Positions 9,900 to 20,521 of a stretch of DNA of 64,000 bases are shown here, piece by piece. The number at the start of each line of letters is the position of its first letter. Position 1 is the stretch's first letter. The notes below the pieces were generated by a model. It was given only the letters and a program-made list of their open reading frames with translations. It ran no database searches and was not told the DNA's origin. The stretch is from Sequoia sempervirens. Taxonomy: Eukaryota; Streptophyta; Pinopsida; Cupressales; Cupressaceae. The stretch lies in NCBI GenBank assembly GCA_007258455.2, contig VDFB02193867.1:532571071-532635070 (forward strand), in the 5' to 3' direction. The translations under genes and the position numbers were made by a program.

Positions 9900-12385
9900 G
9901 AGAAATAATATATGGAAATAACAAAATTTCCCCAGTTTCAACATTGTGTGATATATTATATGGCTCCATTGAATTTTTGATGCGCCTTGCATACTTTTCT
10001 TGCTCGGGGGTTTGGCTAGAACCCATGAGGCTTCATGATGTCAATATGGCAGGGAGGAGCATAAGCATGAGTTTTTTGGTTTTCCCCTTCTTGGACATAC
10101 ATTGGTTGCTACATATCCACAAAATATTGTATTCTACTAACTGCATTTCTACATGCTTATAAAGCTATCTTTGCACCTTGCTAATTCAAGCATTAAAACC
10201 TTGTTCTTTATGATGATACCTATTTCCTTTAGGTTATCACAAGAGTTATATGGTGTGATTCTAAATGTTTTTATGTAAAGAAAACCTTGCCCATCTCTTT
10301 AAACTTTTATACAACAAAAAAAATTTGAAACATATTTATATAAGATTCAAGCTACATGCCTTGTGGTAAATATTGAAGACGAATAGAGAAATGTATAATA
10401 GGTATTAGAATAACACTAATTTTCTACTAAATGTTATAGAAAAAAACAAACATTAAATACAGCTTTAAAATATGGAGTATAGGAGAGGAAAACTACAATA
10501 ATGAACAGTTTGTTACAAGGATCCGAAAAGAACAATATCATGAATAATAGTTTGTTATCATTGAACATATTGATAAAAGACATATAACATGTTCCATCCA
10601 AACAAAATAACACATACACAGAGAAAAAAATTAAATGTAGTGCAAAGGTACAAGTGAATGTCATGTTTGTACCTTATACCAATCTACAAAATTTTAGAAT
10701 TTTGAAACTTAAAAACAATATTTTTTTTATAAATTCTCATTTTTTTCTATAATAGTCAGTGCAAAAAATGTAGCTTGAATTTTGAATTGACAAGCCAACT
10801 ATTACATGGATTGCTTGTGTTGTATCAATATCCACTTGCTCATAACAAACTATTCATTATTGTAGTTCACCTCTTCTATTCTCCATGTTCTTAAGTACTA
10901 TTTATTGGGTCTTTCCTTTTGAATGTTCACTATGGGATGCTAAGGATTTTTTTGGCAAATATGAACATAATTTATTCCTATGTTTGCATATATATATACA
11001 TACATTGACCTTGTCCCACTCTTTGTAGGATGTATACTTGCATCTTGCTTATGTGATTTCTTCTATTGCAGATGCACTGCATATTATTTGTTATAAACTA
11101 AACAATTGTTTATCTTTCCTAATTTACATATTGTCTACCAATTACACATGTTCACCACATTAAACTTCAAATTTTCCTTGTGACTAACTATATATGATTG
11201 AAACCATTTTAGATTGTAAACATTTTGAACTGTAACTACACATCTCCACAATACTAAATAACTTTTTGATCACATGTTTGGCATGGTGTACAAGTTGCAA
11301 CTACATTCTATTTATATAGAAAGTAAGGATATATGTCCTTTATTGCATCTCTTATTTCATGACTACATGTCAAATTCTTTGTCATAAATGGTAAAACAAT
11401 ATGTATTTTTAAAAATCTATCACATTGGTTTCAACTAAAGAAAATTTTTAGGTTATCCTATGAGATTTCCACAATCTATTTAATTCTTAAGATTTGTTAT
11501 TTCTAGATATTTTATTGTGTTTGTGTTTCTAGATGACAAAACTCAAACACAATCAAATATCTAGAAACAACAAGCTTAGGTGCCCAAACATTGGCTTCAC
11601 CATTGATCATAGTGGTGAACAATGTATGTTCTTGCTTGAGGGTTTGGGGACAACCCATGAGGTTGCATGACCCAATATGGGAGGGTGGAGAACATGCCTT
11701 CTATTCTTTTGTTCATACTACATCCAATTGCACCAAGAAGGTATGCCTATGTCTTATCTAAGACTTTTGTTTTGGAAATATAAACATAATTTATTCCTCT
11801 ATTTTCATATATATATTCACATATTCATTGAAATCCCATGCTTTTGATTTTAATATGGTGCCATCTCTTATTTCATGACTAAATATCAAATTCTTTGTTA
11901 TAAATAATACAACTATATATATTTTTAAAAATGTATAACACTGAATTCAACTAAACAAAATTCTTAGGTTATATGTTCTTGCTTAGGGGTTTGGTGATGG
12001 TCCATGAGGCTGCATGACCTGATATGGTAGGGTGGAGAGCAGGTATTCTTTTCTTGTGATTCTTAAGTGTTTTTCCTAATATTTGTTTTACAATTTCCCC
12101 ATTTTTTCTAGAATATTTAGTGGTAAATAATGTAGCTTCAGTTTTGAATTGACAAGCCAACTATTACATAGATTTTTCTATTACACCTTATCTAGATAGT
12201 GATAGAATCTCTACTAAATAGGAATATGCTACAAACTCAAATCTATACATGCATTTCACCGACCTATTAGAGAAACACTTAACAAACAATCAAAGAAAAA
12301 TGAGAGATGTTTCAAAACCCACATTAAATAGAACTTTAAAATATGGAGTATAGAATAGGAAAACTACAATAATGAATAGTTTTGT
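9900..12385. repeat. Non-coding region made of diverged internal duplications
   Basis: No gene is visible. Several segments recur with divergence: 10449-10512 with 12322-12384 (TTTAAAATATGGAGTATAG core); 10733-10815 with 12094-12175 (GACAAGCCAACTATTACAT); 11325-11455 with 11850-11975 (CTCTTATTTCATGACTA). A motif with CCCATGAGGCTTCATGA or close variants followed by AATATGG(C/G/T)AGGG occurs at about 9995-10080, 11622-11707 and 11972-12055. The arrangement suggests old duplications broken by insertions. Confidence 0.65.
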
Positions 12386-12394
12386 ATGGGGAAC

Positions 12395-12433
12395 TAGAAC
12401 ATGTATACATATACATATATATTTATACATGCA

Positions 12434-12478
<45 letters not shown>

Positions 12479-12710
12479 TTATATATATATGTATATATAT
12501 ATGTATATATATATGTATATATATGTATATGTATATGTATATGCAGATGTATACACACACACACACATATATATATACATACATATATATATACACATAT
12601 ACAAATACATATATATACATAAATATATATACATATAAATATACATATACATATACTTATAAATATACATATACATACATTTATATATGTGTGTGTGTCT
12701 GTGTGTAACA
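12395..12710. repeat. Compound AT/GT microsatellite
   Basis: About 315 bp of (TATATG)n, (TATA)n, a short (AC)n run near 12553-12566 and (TG)n near 12690-12706. Long open frames on both strands here are Tyr/Ile/Val artefacts of the simple repeat. It borders AGO copy C directly. Confidence 0.95.
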
Positions 12711-13621
12711 AAAAAAATAAAGGTAGCAAATCAAAGACCAATATTGACAACAATCAAGGGAAGGGAACCGAAAGGAGCATCCTCCTTAAAACCAAAATAG
12801 AAGAAACAACATCCAACATTTTTTATCACCTCAACCATAGCAAAGCATAGTAAGAAAATCAGCTTTTACCCATATTCAGAGACAAGCCATTCTCTAAAGG
12901 CCTGAAACTAACATGGTATCCCTTACATCCTTGAACAACACCTCCCAAATCGGCTAATGAAGCAAAGCTCCAATGAAAATAACTTTGTCTCACCAATAGA
13001 TAGTTCATGTAGAAAACAATCAATCAGAAGGAAAACTAAATAAAACCCCATATTGACTTCAAACTATATCATCACCATAAAAATAAAGCATGTCAAAAAG
13101 CATTCAACCTATTGCCAAAAAATTACATACTTTCTAGCAACATGTTGCCTGAAAATTATATCCAAAACCCTCAATGCATCCTAGCATTTGTCAGACACGT
13201 CCCCTCATAAAACAACATTCAGTGATTTCCTTGACACCTTTGCAACAAAATTGATCTCCACTTTGAATTTCTCTATTATGTCATCTCTTATGATTTTCTT
13301 TCTTACATTGTCACCAGCCCCAAACCATTGATAGACAAAAATAACAATCCTAGATTAAAGAGAAGAAAACATGCATGATTTACAAAATGCATACAACCTA
13401 AGCATTACATGAAATTCTTACCTGGTTGCCTCCTCAAGAAAAATAGTACATTCAGTGCTACCTCGAGGAAGAGCTCCAATAGTAAAAATTCTCTTCTCTC
13501 CATCATAAGAAAATTCCTTGCCATCCCACTCTTTCTATCCATACACTTCCTTCACTTTATCCATTATTTTCCTGAACAAAGTCTTGTTAGTAATAGGCCC
13601 ATGATCACTACTAATTTTAAC
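12711..13621 (-). pseudogene. ARGONAUTE (AGO4/6/9-type) fragment, copy C, exons '2' to '4'
   Basis: Third AGO fragment, same orientation as copy A. Exon 2 (13621-13422, acceptor TTTCAG, donor GTAAG) encodes GPITNKTLFRKIMDKVKEV, a stop, then FSYDGEKRIFTIGALPRGS and FLEEATR. Exon 3 (about 13325-13131) includes VLDIIFRQHVARK before GTATGT, although an in-frame TGA breaks the SLNVVL part. Exon 4 (13006-12870) is fully open: LLVRQSYFHWSFASLADLGG, then VVQGCKGYHVSFRPLENG and LSLNMGK, a close match to AGO4-type proteins up to the donor. Its acceptor is CTACAT instead of CTACAG. The intron after exon 4 (12869-12711) is truncated by the microsatellite. It is the least decayed exon 4 of the three and shows the ancestral sequence best, but only the region between the N and PAZ domains is covered. 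Confidence 0.88.
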
Positions 13622-13885
13622 CTGAAATCAATATTTGTGTCACAATTAAAAGTGTCAAAAGTAACTCTCAAAGTAATATCAAATATATGCTCAAAATTTT
13701 TCATGAACACCATAAGTTTGAAACTATTTATGTCCTGAAATTATAATAAATAGCATATAACTTATAATGCTTACAAGAATTCTACAACAAGACAATATAG
13801 ATGAATTAGAAAACAAGTTATAGTTGACTCACATTATAATTAAAATATTCTTTTTAGATTTCAAAAAGCTACACTGAAGTGATTA
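13622..13885 (-). other. AGO intron remnant, copy C
   Basis: Non-coding DNA matching 6633-6885 base for base with scattered changes. It links AGO exon 2 to the Ty3/gypsy remnant, and this shared link is the evidence for one duplicated segment. Confidence 0.6.
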
Positions 13886-14059
13886 GACAAAAGCTTTATT
13901 GGTTGACCAGCTCAGCCCTTACTAGGTCCCATCATAGGTAGAATGTGGGGGGTTGGGGGCCCTTGTGGTCTTTGCATAGTGGGTATTTGAGCTGTAGACT
14001 ATTGAACACACACGATTGGTAGATTTCTTTTAGCTCATGCTATTTCCAATGCCACTGTA

Positions 14060-14480
14060 GGAGGTAAAGCCTCCTCTCTAGAGATTTTCAAAAAGAAGCT
14101 GGAGGAATCTCATGCTAAAACAATTCCTCTCTGTAAGCTTTCAGGTCATCGTATGATCAAGAAAAGACATGTTTGTATTTTCTAAGAAGGTACACAACAT
14201 TTCCTTCACCTTTGGCTTCATATTATTTCTAACATACACTTTCTTAAGGGCATTTTTAGTCCCCAAATTTACTTCCTCTAGGTCCTCTGGGTGAGCAGCA
14301 ATTGTCTTAATCTTACTTTTATCTTGACTATCAAAGACCATTTGAAATGCTACAAGGCCTTTGGGGATTTTATTCATCTTTAACTGGATGACCTCCTTTG
14401 CAAATATTGTGTCCTTTCCATCAATATTTTCAACAAATTCACCAAATTCAATATGCTAACCTTCATATTCATTAGTACAG
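14060..14480 (-). pseudogene. Start of Ty3/gypsy reverse transcriptase (copy B)
   Basis: The frame 14377-14141 contains LEEVNLGTKNALKKVYV followed by PKVKEMLCTFLE, the usual lead-in to RT. After a one-base shift the minus strand reads YKHVFS, stop, SYDDLKAYREELF, stop, HEIP, which is the conserved (D/H)VFAWSYDDL...HxIP start of plant Ty3/gypsy RT. Similarity ends soon after HEIP near 14085, before the palm motifs, and the shared unassigned segment follows. The RNase H domain lies upstream of it, separated by about 40 codons of spacer plus a VENIDGKD-containing stretch. Confidence 0.72.
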
Positions 14481-14599
14481 TTCAAAAAATTGAAAGTATC
14501 CTTATCATCATTGAAAATTTTCTAGTTGTGCACATGGTTAGGAATGGAAGGCCTTGTTTGTACTTACACCTTAGAGATACCTATAAAATGTATGTCACT

Positions 14600-15292
14600 T
14601 GGTCTCAATGCAATGTTAGCAAGTAAGTCAACTACTATGTTCTGTACTCTTTCCATCTAGTCAATTCCAAAAGCTTCAAACTGCTCGATGGAATCCCATA
14701 CATCATTTTTGTATTGCTTTAGACTCTTGTTCTTGCAAGCATATTTTGATCTTACTTGGGATATCACAAGCTAAAAATCACTAATTTCCTTTAAATTTTT
14801 TATTTTGTGCTTCTCAGCCAATTTTAGTCCAAGTAATAATGCTTCACATTCTACCACATTACTCATGTAGACAAAAGACAATGTGGAAAAGAATTTATAA
14901 GTACTGCCACTAGGTGAAACCAATAATATCCCTACACTAGATCCTTCTTTGGAACTTTCACCATCAAAGTACATTTTCCAAAGTTCATTCTTGTCAAATA
15001 ATCTTAGAACTTCATTTTCTATAGACATAGGGCACCTATAAACTTCTATAAGTACTTCTTCCATCTTCAAATCATTGATATCAATTTCTATGAAAATAAT
15101 TGTGTCATCTTCAAGAGCATGCTCCAACATATGTGGTACCCTTAGTTCTTGTACCACTTGAACATCCTTACCATCAATGAGAAATGTGGCATAAGAAATG
15201 TCACATTGCATAGTGCCTCCCATAGATGCACTCCATTTATGATATAGTAGCATTCCATAATTAGGAGGGATATCCACTATTACCACACTCAT
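14600..15292 (-). pseudogene. Ty3/gypsy protease C-terminus and RNase H domain (copy B)
   Basis: The open frame 15292-14771 starts with MSVVIVDIPPNYGMLLYHKW and GGTMQCDISYATF, the C-terminal part of the plant Ty3/gypsy aspartic protease region. After about 50 acidic residues it enters RNase H: MYFDGESSKEGSSVGILLVS, NVVECEALLLGLKLAEKH, then ISDF. After a stop it continues as ISQVRSKYACKN and a decayed FGIDWMERVQN...DLLAN end (to about 14610), matching a complete RNase H of about 130 residues. The first Asp, the Glu and the second Asp are present. RT sequence does not occur between protease and this domain. Confidence 0.82.
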
Positions 15293-15580
15293 TTTAAATT
15301 CCTTTTCTTGGTAGGCTACTAATCTATAAGGAAGTTCATTGATAACACCAATAGCATGGACTTCTCTTCAATCCATGGAATAACAATTAACATGAGTTCT
15401 ATCAACTTTCAATCCTAGTGCCTCCATGATTTTAGCTCAAATGATGTTATTGGGTGCTCCAAATTCAATGATACAATGTTTTGTAAAATTCTACCAACAA
15501 TCAAAGTGAGGAAAAAAAGATCTATCTTCCTAAGACAAGTAGTTACTGAATTCCCTAGGAAGATATGGAGAATCTTACTG
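15293..15580 (-). pseudogene. Ty3/gypsy aspartic protease core (copy B), active site lost
   Basis: In the frame that runs into MSVVIVDIPP, the minus strand reads CIIEFGAPNNII (15473-15440), aligned with the retroelement protease active site, usually IDSGA or VDSGA. The catalytic Asp is Glu and the Ser is Phe, so the enzyme is dead. After a stop follow AKIMEALGLKVDRTHVNCYS and INELPYRLVAYQEKEF, typical of the protease body. The protease would release gag and pol products in the particle. Copy A lacks this whole stretch. Confidence 0.72.
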
Positions 15581-16500
15581 ACGACTCCCTCAACTTCCTT
15601 GTATTTCTTATCCTTTTCACTCAATTTTGGTGGAATGGGAACCACTAAATCATTACAAGCTATAGTAGCACCATTGATAAGGGCTACTGCCTTTTTCTTA
15701 TGTTTTTCTATTCTCATTATTTCAAGAAAAGGCATATGTACTTTTACTTGGATAAGTAATTGAAGCATATGAACATGAGTATACTTGGGTAGTTCAATTG
15801 GGAGAATACATTGTTCATTGTTTCTCTCCTTCTATTGATTTTTGGTTACCTCAGCCCTATGCTTGGTATCCTTCCTTGTAACTTTAGGAGTTTGCTTATG
15901 TGTCTTTATCTTTTACAAGAGGAGATTTGGATTCTTTAGTAGGTTTTTGTTTACCTACTTTTTTAACCCAAATTTTATCTCCCCTACCTTCTTTAGCTTT
16001 GACTACTTCTATTTCTCCATTAGGCTTATGCTCTTTGCTTTTGGCATTTTGCTCCTTAATGAAAATACCAACAGGGTTGCCTTGTTCACCACTGACTATT
16101 CTATTTTGAAAATTATAGGAACTTTTGGCTTGGGTGGCCAAGGCAATAGAATATTTTGGAATTCCTCATCTGAGGGCCTTCTTAGTGACACACCATCTTC
16201 AATCTCTTCCAAATTATATGCCTTAATATCACTATCAACATCCTCATTAGAGAGAACTTGCTAATGATATGCACTAGCAATTTTCCTTTGATTGTCTACA
16301 TCCACTTTATAGGAATCCACATCAAAAGAGCATTCATTGTTAGCAACATCAAAACCACCCATAACCATAAGTACATCAATATCCTCATTTTGCTGATGAC
16401 AGTCATTAGGCATATCCTCTTCCACTTCAACCATCTGTGCCACTGCACATTGCTAAGGAGAATGTGTCATTTGACAAACCTTGCACCAAGGGGTATCTTC
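15581..16500 (-). pseudogene. Ty3/gypsy gag tail, zinc knuckle and linker (copy B)
   Basis: The minus strand carries WCKVCQMTHSP, stop, QCAVAQ near 16490-16440, a CX2CX3HX4C zinc-knuckle-like motif (one residue short of the classic CX2CX4HX4C). It is followed by the frame 16443-16261 (acidic, NEDIDVLMVMGGFDVANNE), the basic frame 16141-15896 (KVGKQKPTKESKSPLVK) and the pre-protease stretch 15768-15415 (VALINGATIACNDLVVPIPP). Together these form the RNA-binding end of gag and the linker to protease. Several stops and shifts separate the parts. Confidence 0.65.
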
Positions 16501-18663
16501 AACAAAATTTGCTGAATTCTTCTACAGAGGATCTAGAGGGACCTTATTCTAGGAATTTATTTGATTATTAAGAATAGGCTTCCCATTATACCAATTGGTA
16601 TTATATGGGTGATCCTTCAACCAAGGAGGTCTTTCATTCGTTTGATAATTTTTTGGTTGAGCCTTTTCTTTCCTTACAGTTTTATGATTTATATTTTTCA
16701 TAAAATTATCAATCTTATCCTCAAGAGTGCCCCTTTAGCACCTAAACTCTTATCCTCCTTTTTTGGACATTTGAAGAGTTTTACGTCATCTCTTCTGCCA
16801 ACTTTACTAGTTGCTCTAGTGATATTCTCAATATACTTTGCCATGTTGTAGGCTTCCCTTAATGTCTAAGGATTCTTATCTAGCAAGCAATAACTAATTT
16901 TTGTATCAAAAGCATTGCTATAATTTACCAAGAGCACATTGTTATTCAATTGTAAACAAGGAGGCAATATCTTCCTAGCCTTTTAGAATCTCGTATTGAA
17001 CTCAGCCATAGATTCATTAGTCCACCTTTAGCAATATTATTAAGTTGATTAAAAAAAAAACTTCAATCAGTCTTGTCACCATATTGTTCTCTAAATATCC
17101 TTTTGAATTCCTCCCAAGAGCCAACACTCTCAGTAGGAAAACTCCTATACCACTCTCAAGCATCTGCAATGAGAGACTACAGAAACAATTTTATCATGTG
17201 AAATCCTTTTCTTCTACCTCAAAGTTATCCATAACATTAGCAAATTCTTTGAGATGGTCTTCACCACTCAAGGCATTATTACTAGAAAATCTAACTAGAG
17301 CAGGTCTAAAATCTTCAGGAAATGGGTTAGGGTAGCCAGTTATTCTAGTGAGATACAACTGCTAGTATTTATCTACTTGGAGTGGCCTCCTAATATGTCA
17401 ATATTTATGAACATCTCTTTTATCATCATCTCTTTGGTTGTTAGATTGATTCCTATCCTTACCCTTTCCACTTTAACAATTACAACCTCCTTTCTTGTTT
17501 CCTTCATTATCTTCAAAATAAGAATTCTTACTCTTATTATTTCCTCCTTCTTCACCACCCTGATCCCCACCACCACCTCCACTAGTAGTGTGTCCTTCAT
17601 ACTTCTTCTTTTGTGACTCACTACTAGTATATGTATAGAGCTTGAAGCCTCTGGAGTGGGCATGGACATCTTAAGAAAAGCAATCTTCCTAGCTATTTCT
17701 ACATTAGAAGCTTCTATCTCAACTTTCTTCAAATCTTCTTACATCTTATCATTCTCCAACTACAATTTCAAGATCTTGGGATTTGGAGGTGCAATGGATG
17801 GAGTAGGATCAATTTTGGCATTATCTGTAGGGATTTTAATAGATGAAGTATGGGTAGTCATACTATTGTTGAAGGTATTTTTCTTTGGTTGATCAATGGG
17901 ACTCTTCCCATGATCCAAAAATGATTTTTTCTTAACACTAGCAGAAGGATATAAGGCTCTAGTAGTTGAAATAGATGTGGTATAGGCATCTGCAATAGAG
18001 GTTCCCATCTAGACAATTACTTTGGGAATTCTAGGGGTAATCTCACCAACAAACTTGGAGGCATTTTCTTCAAAAGCCTTCTGCCTAGCAACATCTTCTT
18101 GCATTTTTCTCAAGTTTCTTAGATCTAATCCTATCTTCCTACACCTTTAACACCCTTAATCTATTCTCTTCTTCTTATTTAAGCCTTAGTTCTTCCTATT
18201 TTAAAGTTTACAAATCTTTATCTATGTCTTCTTCATTCTCTAGAACATCTCCAAGCTCACTTGGTCCAGGAGTATAGTAGGGTTGATCAATAGGATCTTC
18301 CTCAAGAGAAAGGTGCACTTCTAGATTAGGAGATTCACCTCTTGGCTTAAATTCTTTTTCATTAAAAATGGATCCAACTCTATGGGTTAAAGGCTCTGAA
18401 AACTTCTTATTCTTACCCCACAACTCCCACCTATCCTCCTATCTTGAAATGTTAAATTCGTTATCAAACAATTTCTCAACAAGAAAACTTACTTGGTCTA
18501 TGTTAAACACTTCAACTTCATTTTCCTTTTCTTGGATATTTTCACTACTTACTTCAATATTAAAGGTAGGAGATGCATCGGCAAGGGAATCAATAGACTT
18601 ACTTGATTCAAATTCTACCTTTTGCTTAGGATGCTTCTTTGCATAACTTTTGGTCTTCTTCAT
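16501..18663 (-). pseudogene. Ty3/gypsy gag (copy B)
   Basis: A likely start Met is at 18663 (MKKTKSYAKKHPKQKVEFE), after a leader of about 330 bases behind the PBS. The N-terminal part is acidic and Pro/Glu rich (18560-18208, DPIDQPYYTPGPSELGDVLE), then Lys/Glu-rich and coiled-coil-like. A Gly/Asn-rich stretch (17620-17480, GGGGGDQGGEEGGNNKSK) follows. The gag core at about 17330-17040 reads ITGYPNPFPEDFRPALVRFS, FANVMDNFEVEEKDF and EWYRSFPTESVGSWEEFKRI, then FREQYGDKTD. This capsid-type region assembles the particle. Frameshifts and stops are frequent, and the 119-codon frame at 17732-17373 is a shifted shadow of the Gly-rich part. Confidence 0.78.
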
Positions 18664-18993
18664 GATGTAAAATATCTCAGAATCCTTCTTCTTGTGTTCC
18701 CTTTGAGAATTTATCATTATACTAGCATTAGATACCTCAAAGATGCCACCTAGAATGCTGGGAAATAGAAAGTGATTGCACTTTGACTTTGTACTTGTAA
18801 CCTCATAAAATATTTTAAACATAACTTGACATAAGGTGACATAATGAACTAAGAATTGATACATAATACTGGGTATGACATGACTATTGCAACAAAATTT
18901 AAACCAAATATTATTCAAACGTAAAGAATAATATAATAAAATAATCAACTCTATCTGTACCATATATGAACTAGAGACTTTGGACTTAGCTAG

Positions 18994-19011
18994 TCCCCAA
19001 TAGAGTCACCA
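18994..19011 (-). other. Primer-binding site of Ty3/gypsy copy B (putative)
   Basis: The minus strand reads TGGTGACTCTATTGGGGA, starting with the TGG expected to pair with a tRNA CCA end and resembling the TGGTGACTC...GGGGA type of PBS in plant Ty3/gypsy elements. It lies about 330 bases before the putative gag start, the right place for a PBS. The tRNA was not identified. Confidence 0.6.
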
Positions 19012-20521
19012 ATCTATTAGATGTGTGAATCAGAAGGGGAGTTCAAATACTCAAATGAATCTATAGTTACAATCTGACTTGAAACTTCAATAACCCTTTA
19101 AGGTGGGATGATCTTCTATAAAAAAATTCTCAAATTCTTCCCTAGCAAAGTCAAGAATATATTGGTTATTTTTTAAGAACCAAACTAATCTTCAGAAACA
19201 CCTATGGACTTTTCCATTTCCAGTACTTAGTACTCCAAAGAGATTGTCCAACGAATGAGTAAAATATGAAAAACTCTACTCCTACACTTTGGGCTTTGAT
19301 AAACCCGTGAGGATGATCCCACAATGTATGCTTGGGAATTTATATGACTACTACTCAAATACATTGCCAATAATAGATAATTCTCATAAATTCACTCAAC
19401 AATGTAGTACATCAAATAAGTTGGTAGCTTATTTATTGATACCTTACACTTGGAGTATGAGAAGACGTAACTCAATCACAAAACAACTATAGTGGTATTC
19501 ATTTATTAAGTTTGTAAACTAAAAAAGATTAGCTGATGAATCAACCCAAAAACTGAATTATGAACATGTAGTATGAACCAGTGCCTTATCCCAAGCACAA
19601 ATTCAATATCAACCTATACAATTAGACAAAAAATCAATAATAGAAATATATACTTTCAAGAAAGACTACATTATAGAATTCCCCTATCACATTGATGATC
19701 ATCATTGCTTACAAATATCCTAGCACCTAATTGTTATGAGTTAACAATCTCATCTGAACATTTACATTAATTGATTGAACTAATAAGTAGGAATGAAATT
19801 AAACAACCATTGAGAAAAAATAGAGAAAAACAAAAGAATCCTTGATTACTTTCATTCATAGCTCATAAAATTAGTACAAAGGAGATATAATAAACATGAA
19901 ATTGGTATCACTCTATATTGTATTTGCTAAATTGCTATCAAAATTACATACATAATAACAAACTCTGAACTTAAGAGAAAACTTTAAAACATGCTTTATA
20001 TTCCTTTTACAATTCATAGTGTTGATTGAACAACAACGAACCCCTACTTTCCGGTCCTAAATTCCTTCTTATAGAAACAAAGGAGCAAAACAAGCCTTAG
20101 GATAGAAAGTACACATGTCAATACCCTATTGGACCACTATAACAAAGATTTCCCTTTTTAGTTTTTCTGCATTCCCAAGAGGTGGGAAACATGTGTGAAA
20201 ATAAAAGTGATCTACATTTGTCATTGGAGATCCAGTCCAATTTTCAAAAAGGTATCTTCAAATAGTTACCTCAAAATTTGCACCCACACATAGAATGAAA
20301 GAAGGAAAGCATGAAAGAAATGGAAAATAGAGTACAAAGGATATCTCCACGTATGCAGCCTTGTCATCAATTCAACTTGAAGAATAAACACTATATTTTT
20401 TATACTTTCAAAAAAGCCTAATCTGTACTAAATCTAGGCTATGTAGTGAAATTCCCACTTATCTATTATTCATCATGGTTGTAGACTTCAAAATTTAAAA
20501 TCACCACCCTACCATCTCATA
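19012..20521 (-). other. Probable LTR and flanking non-coding DNA
   Basis: Lies between the end of the unknown ORF (20522) and the PBS (19011). No gene is visible. The minus strand has transcription-end-like sequence near 19900-19820 (many AATAAA-like and TG-rich runs). By position the part next to the PBS should be the 5' LTR of copy B, but the second LTR is absent from the window and its outer edge cannot be fixed. Confidence 0.45.

Larger units (their letters stand above)
7060..9900 (-). mobile_element. Ty3/gypsy retrotransposon remnant, copy A (truncated)
   Basis: Minus-strand fragment with parts in the order gag, zinc-knuckle-like linker, protease linker, RNase H, start of RT. It matches copy B at 13886-17270 block for block and is cut in the same place next to AGO intron sequence, so both come from one duplication. 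The similarity to copy B ends near 9895, within gag. Copy A lacks about 366 bp of the protease region present in copy B. Many stops and frameshifts make it inactive. Confidence 0.85.
13886..19011 (-). mobile_element. Ty3/gypsy retrotransposon remnant, copy B, with PBS
   Basis: Minus-strand element fragment reading PBS (19011-18994), gag (18663 to about 16440), protease (about 15560-15170), RNase H (about 15010-14610), start of RT (about 14480-14060), then cut off. Integrase, the rest of RT and the 3' LTR are absent. The gag and PR-RNaseH layout looks like the Tat-like branch of plant Ty3/gypsy. All parts carry stops or frameshifts, so it is dead. Confidence 0.85.

Noticed and set aside
12372..12753. 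Open frames of 60-120 codons on both strands.
   Set aside because: All are translations of the AT/GT microsatellite (Tyr, Ile, Val, Met, Cys only).
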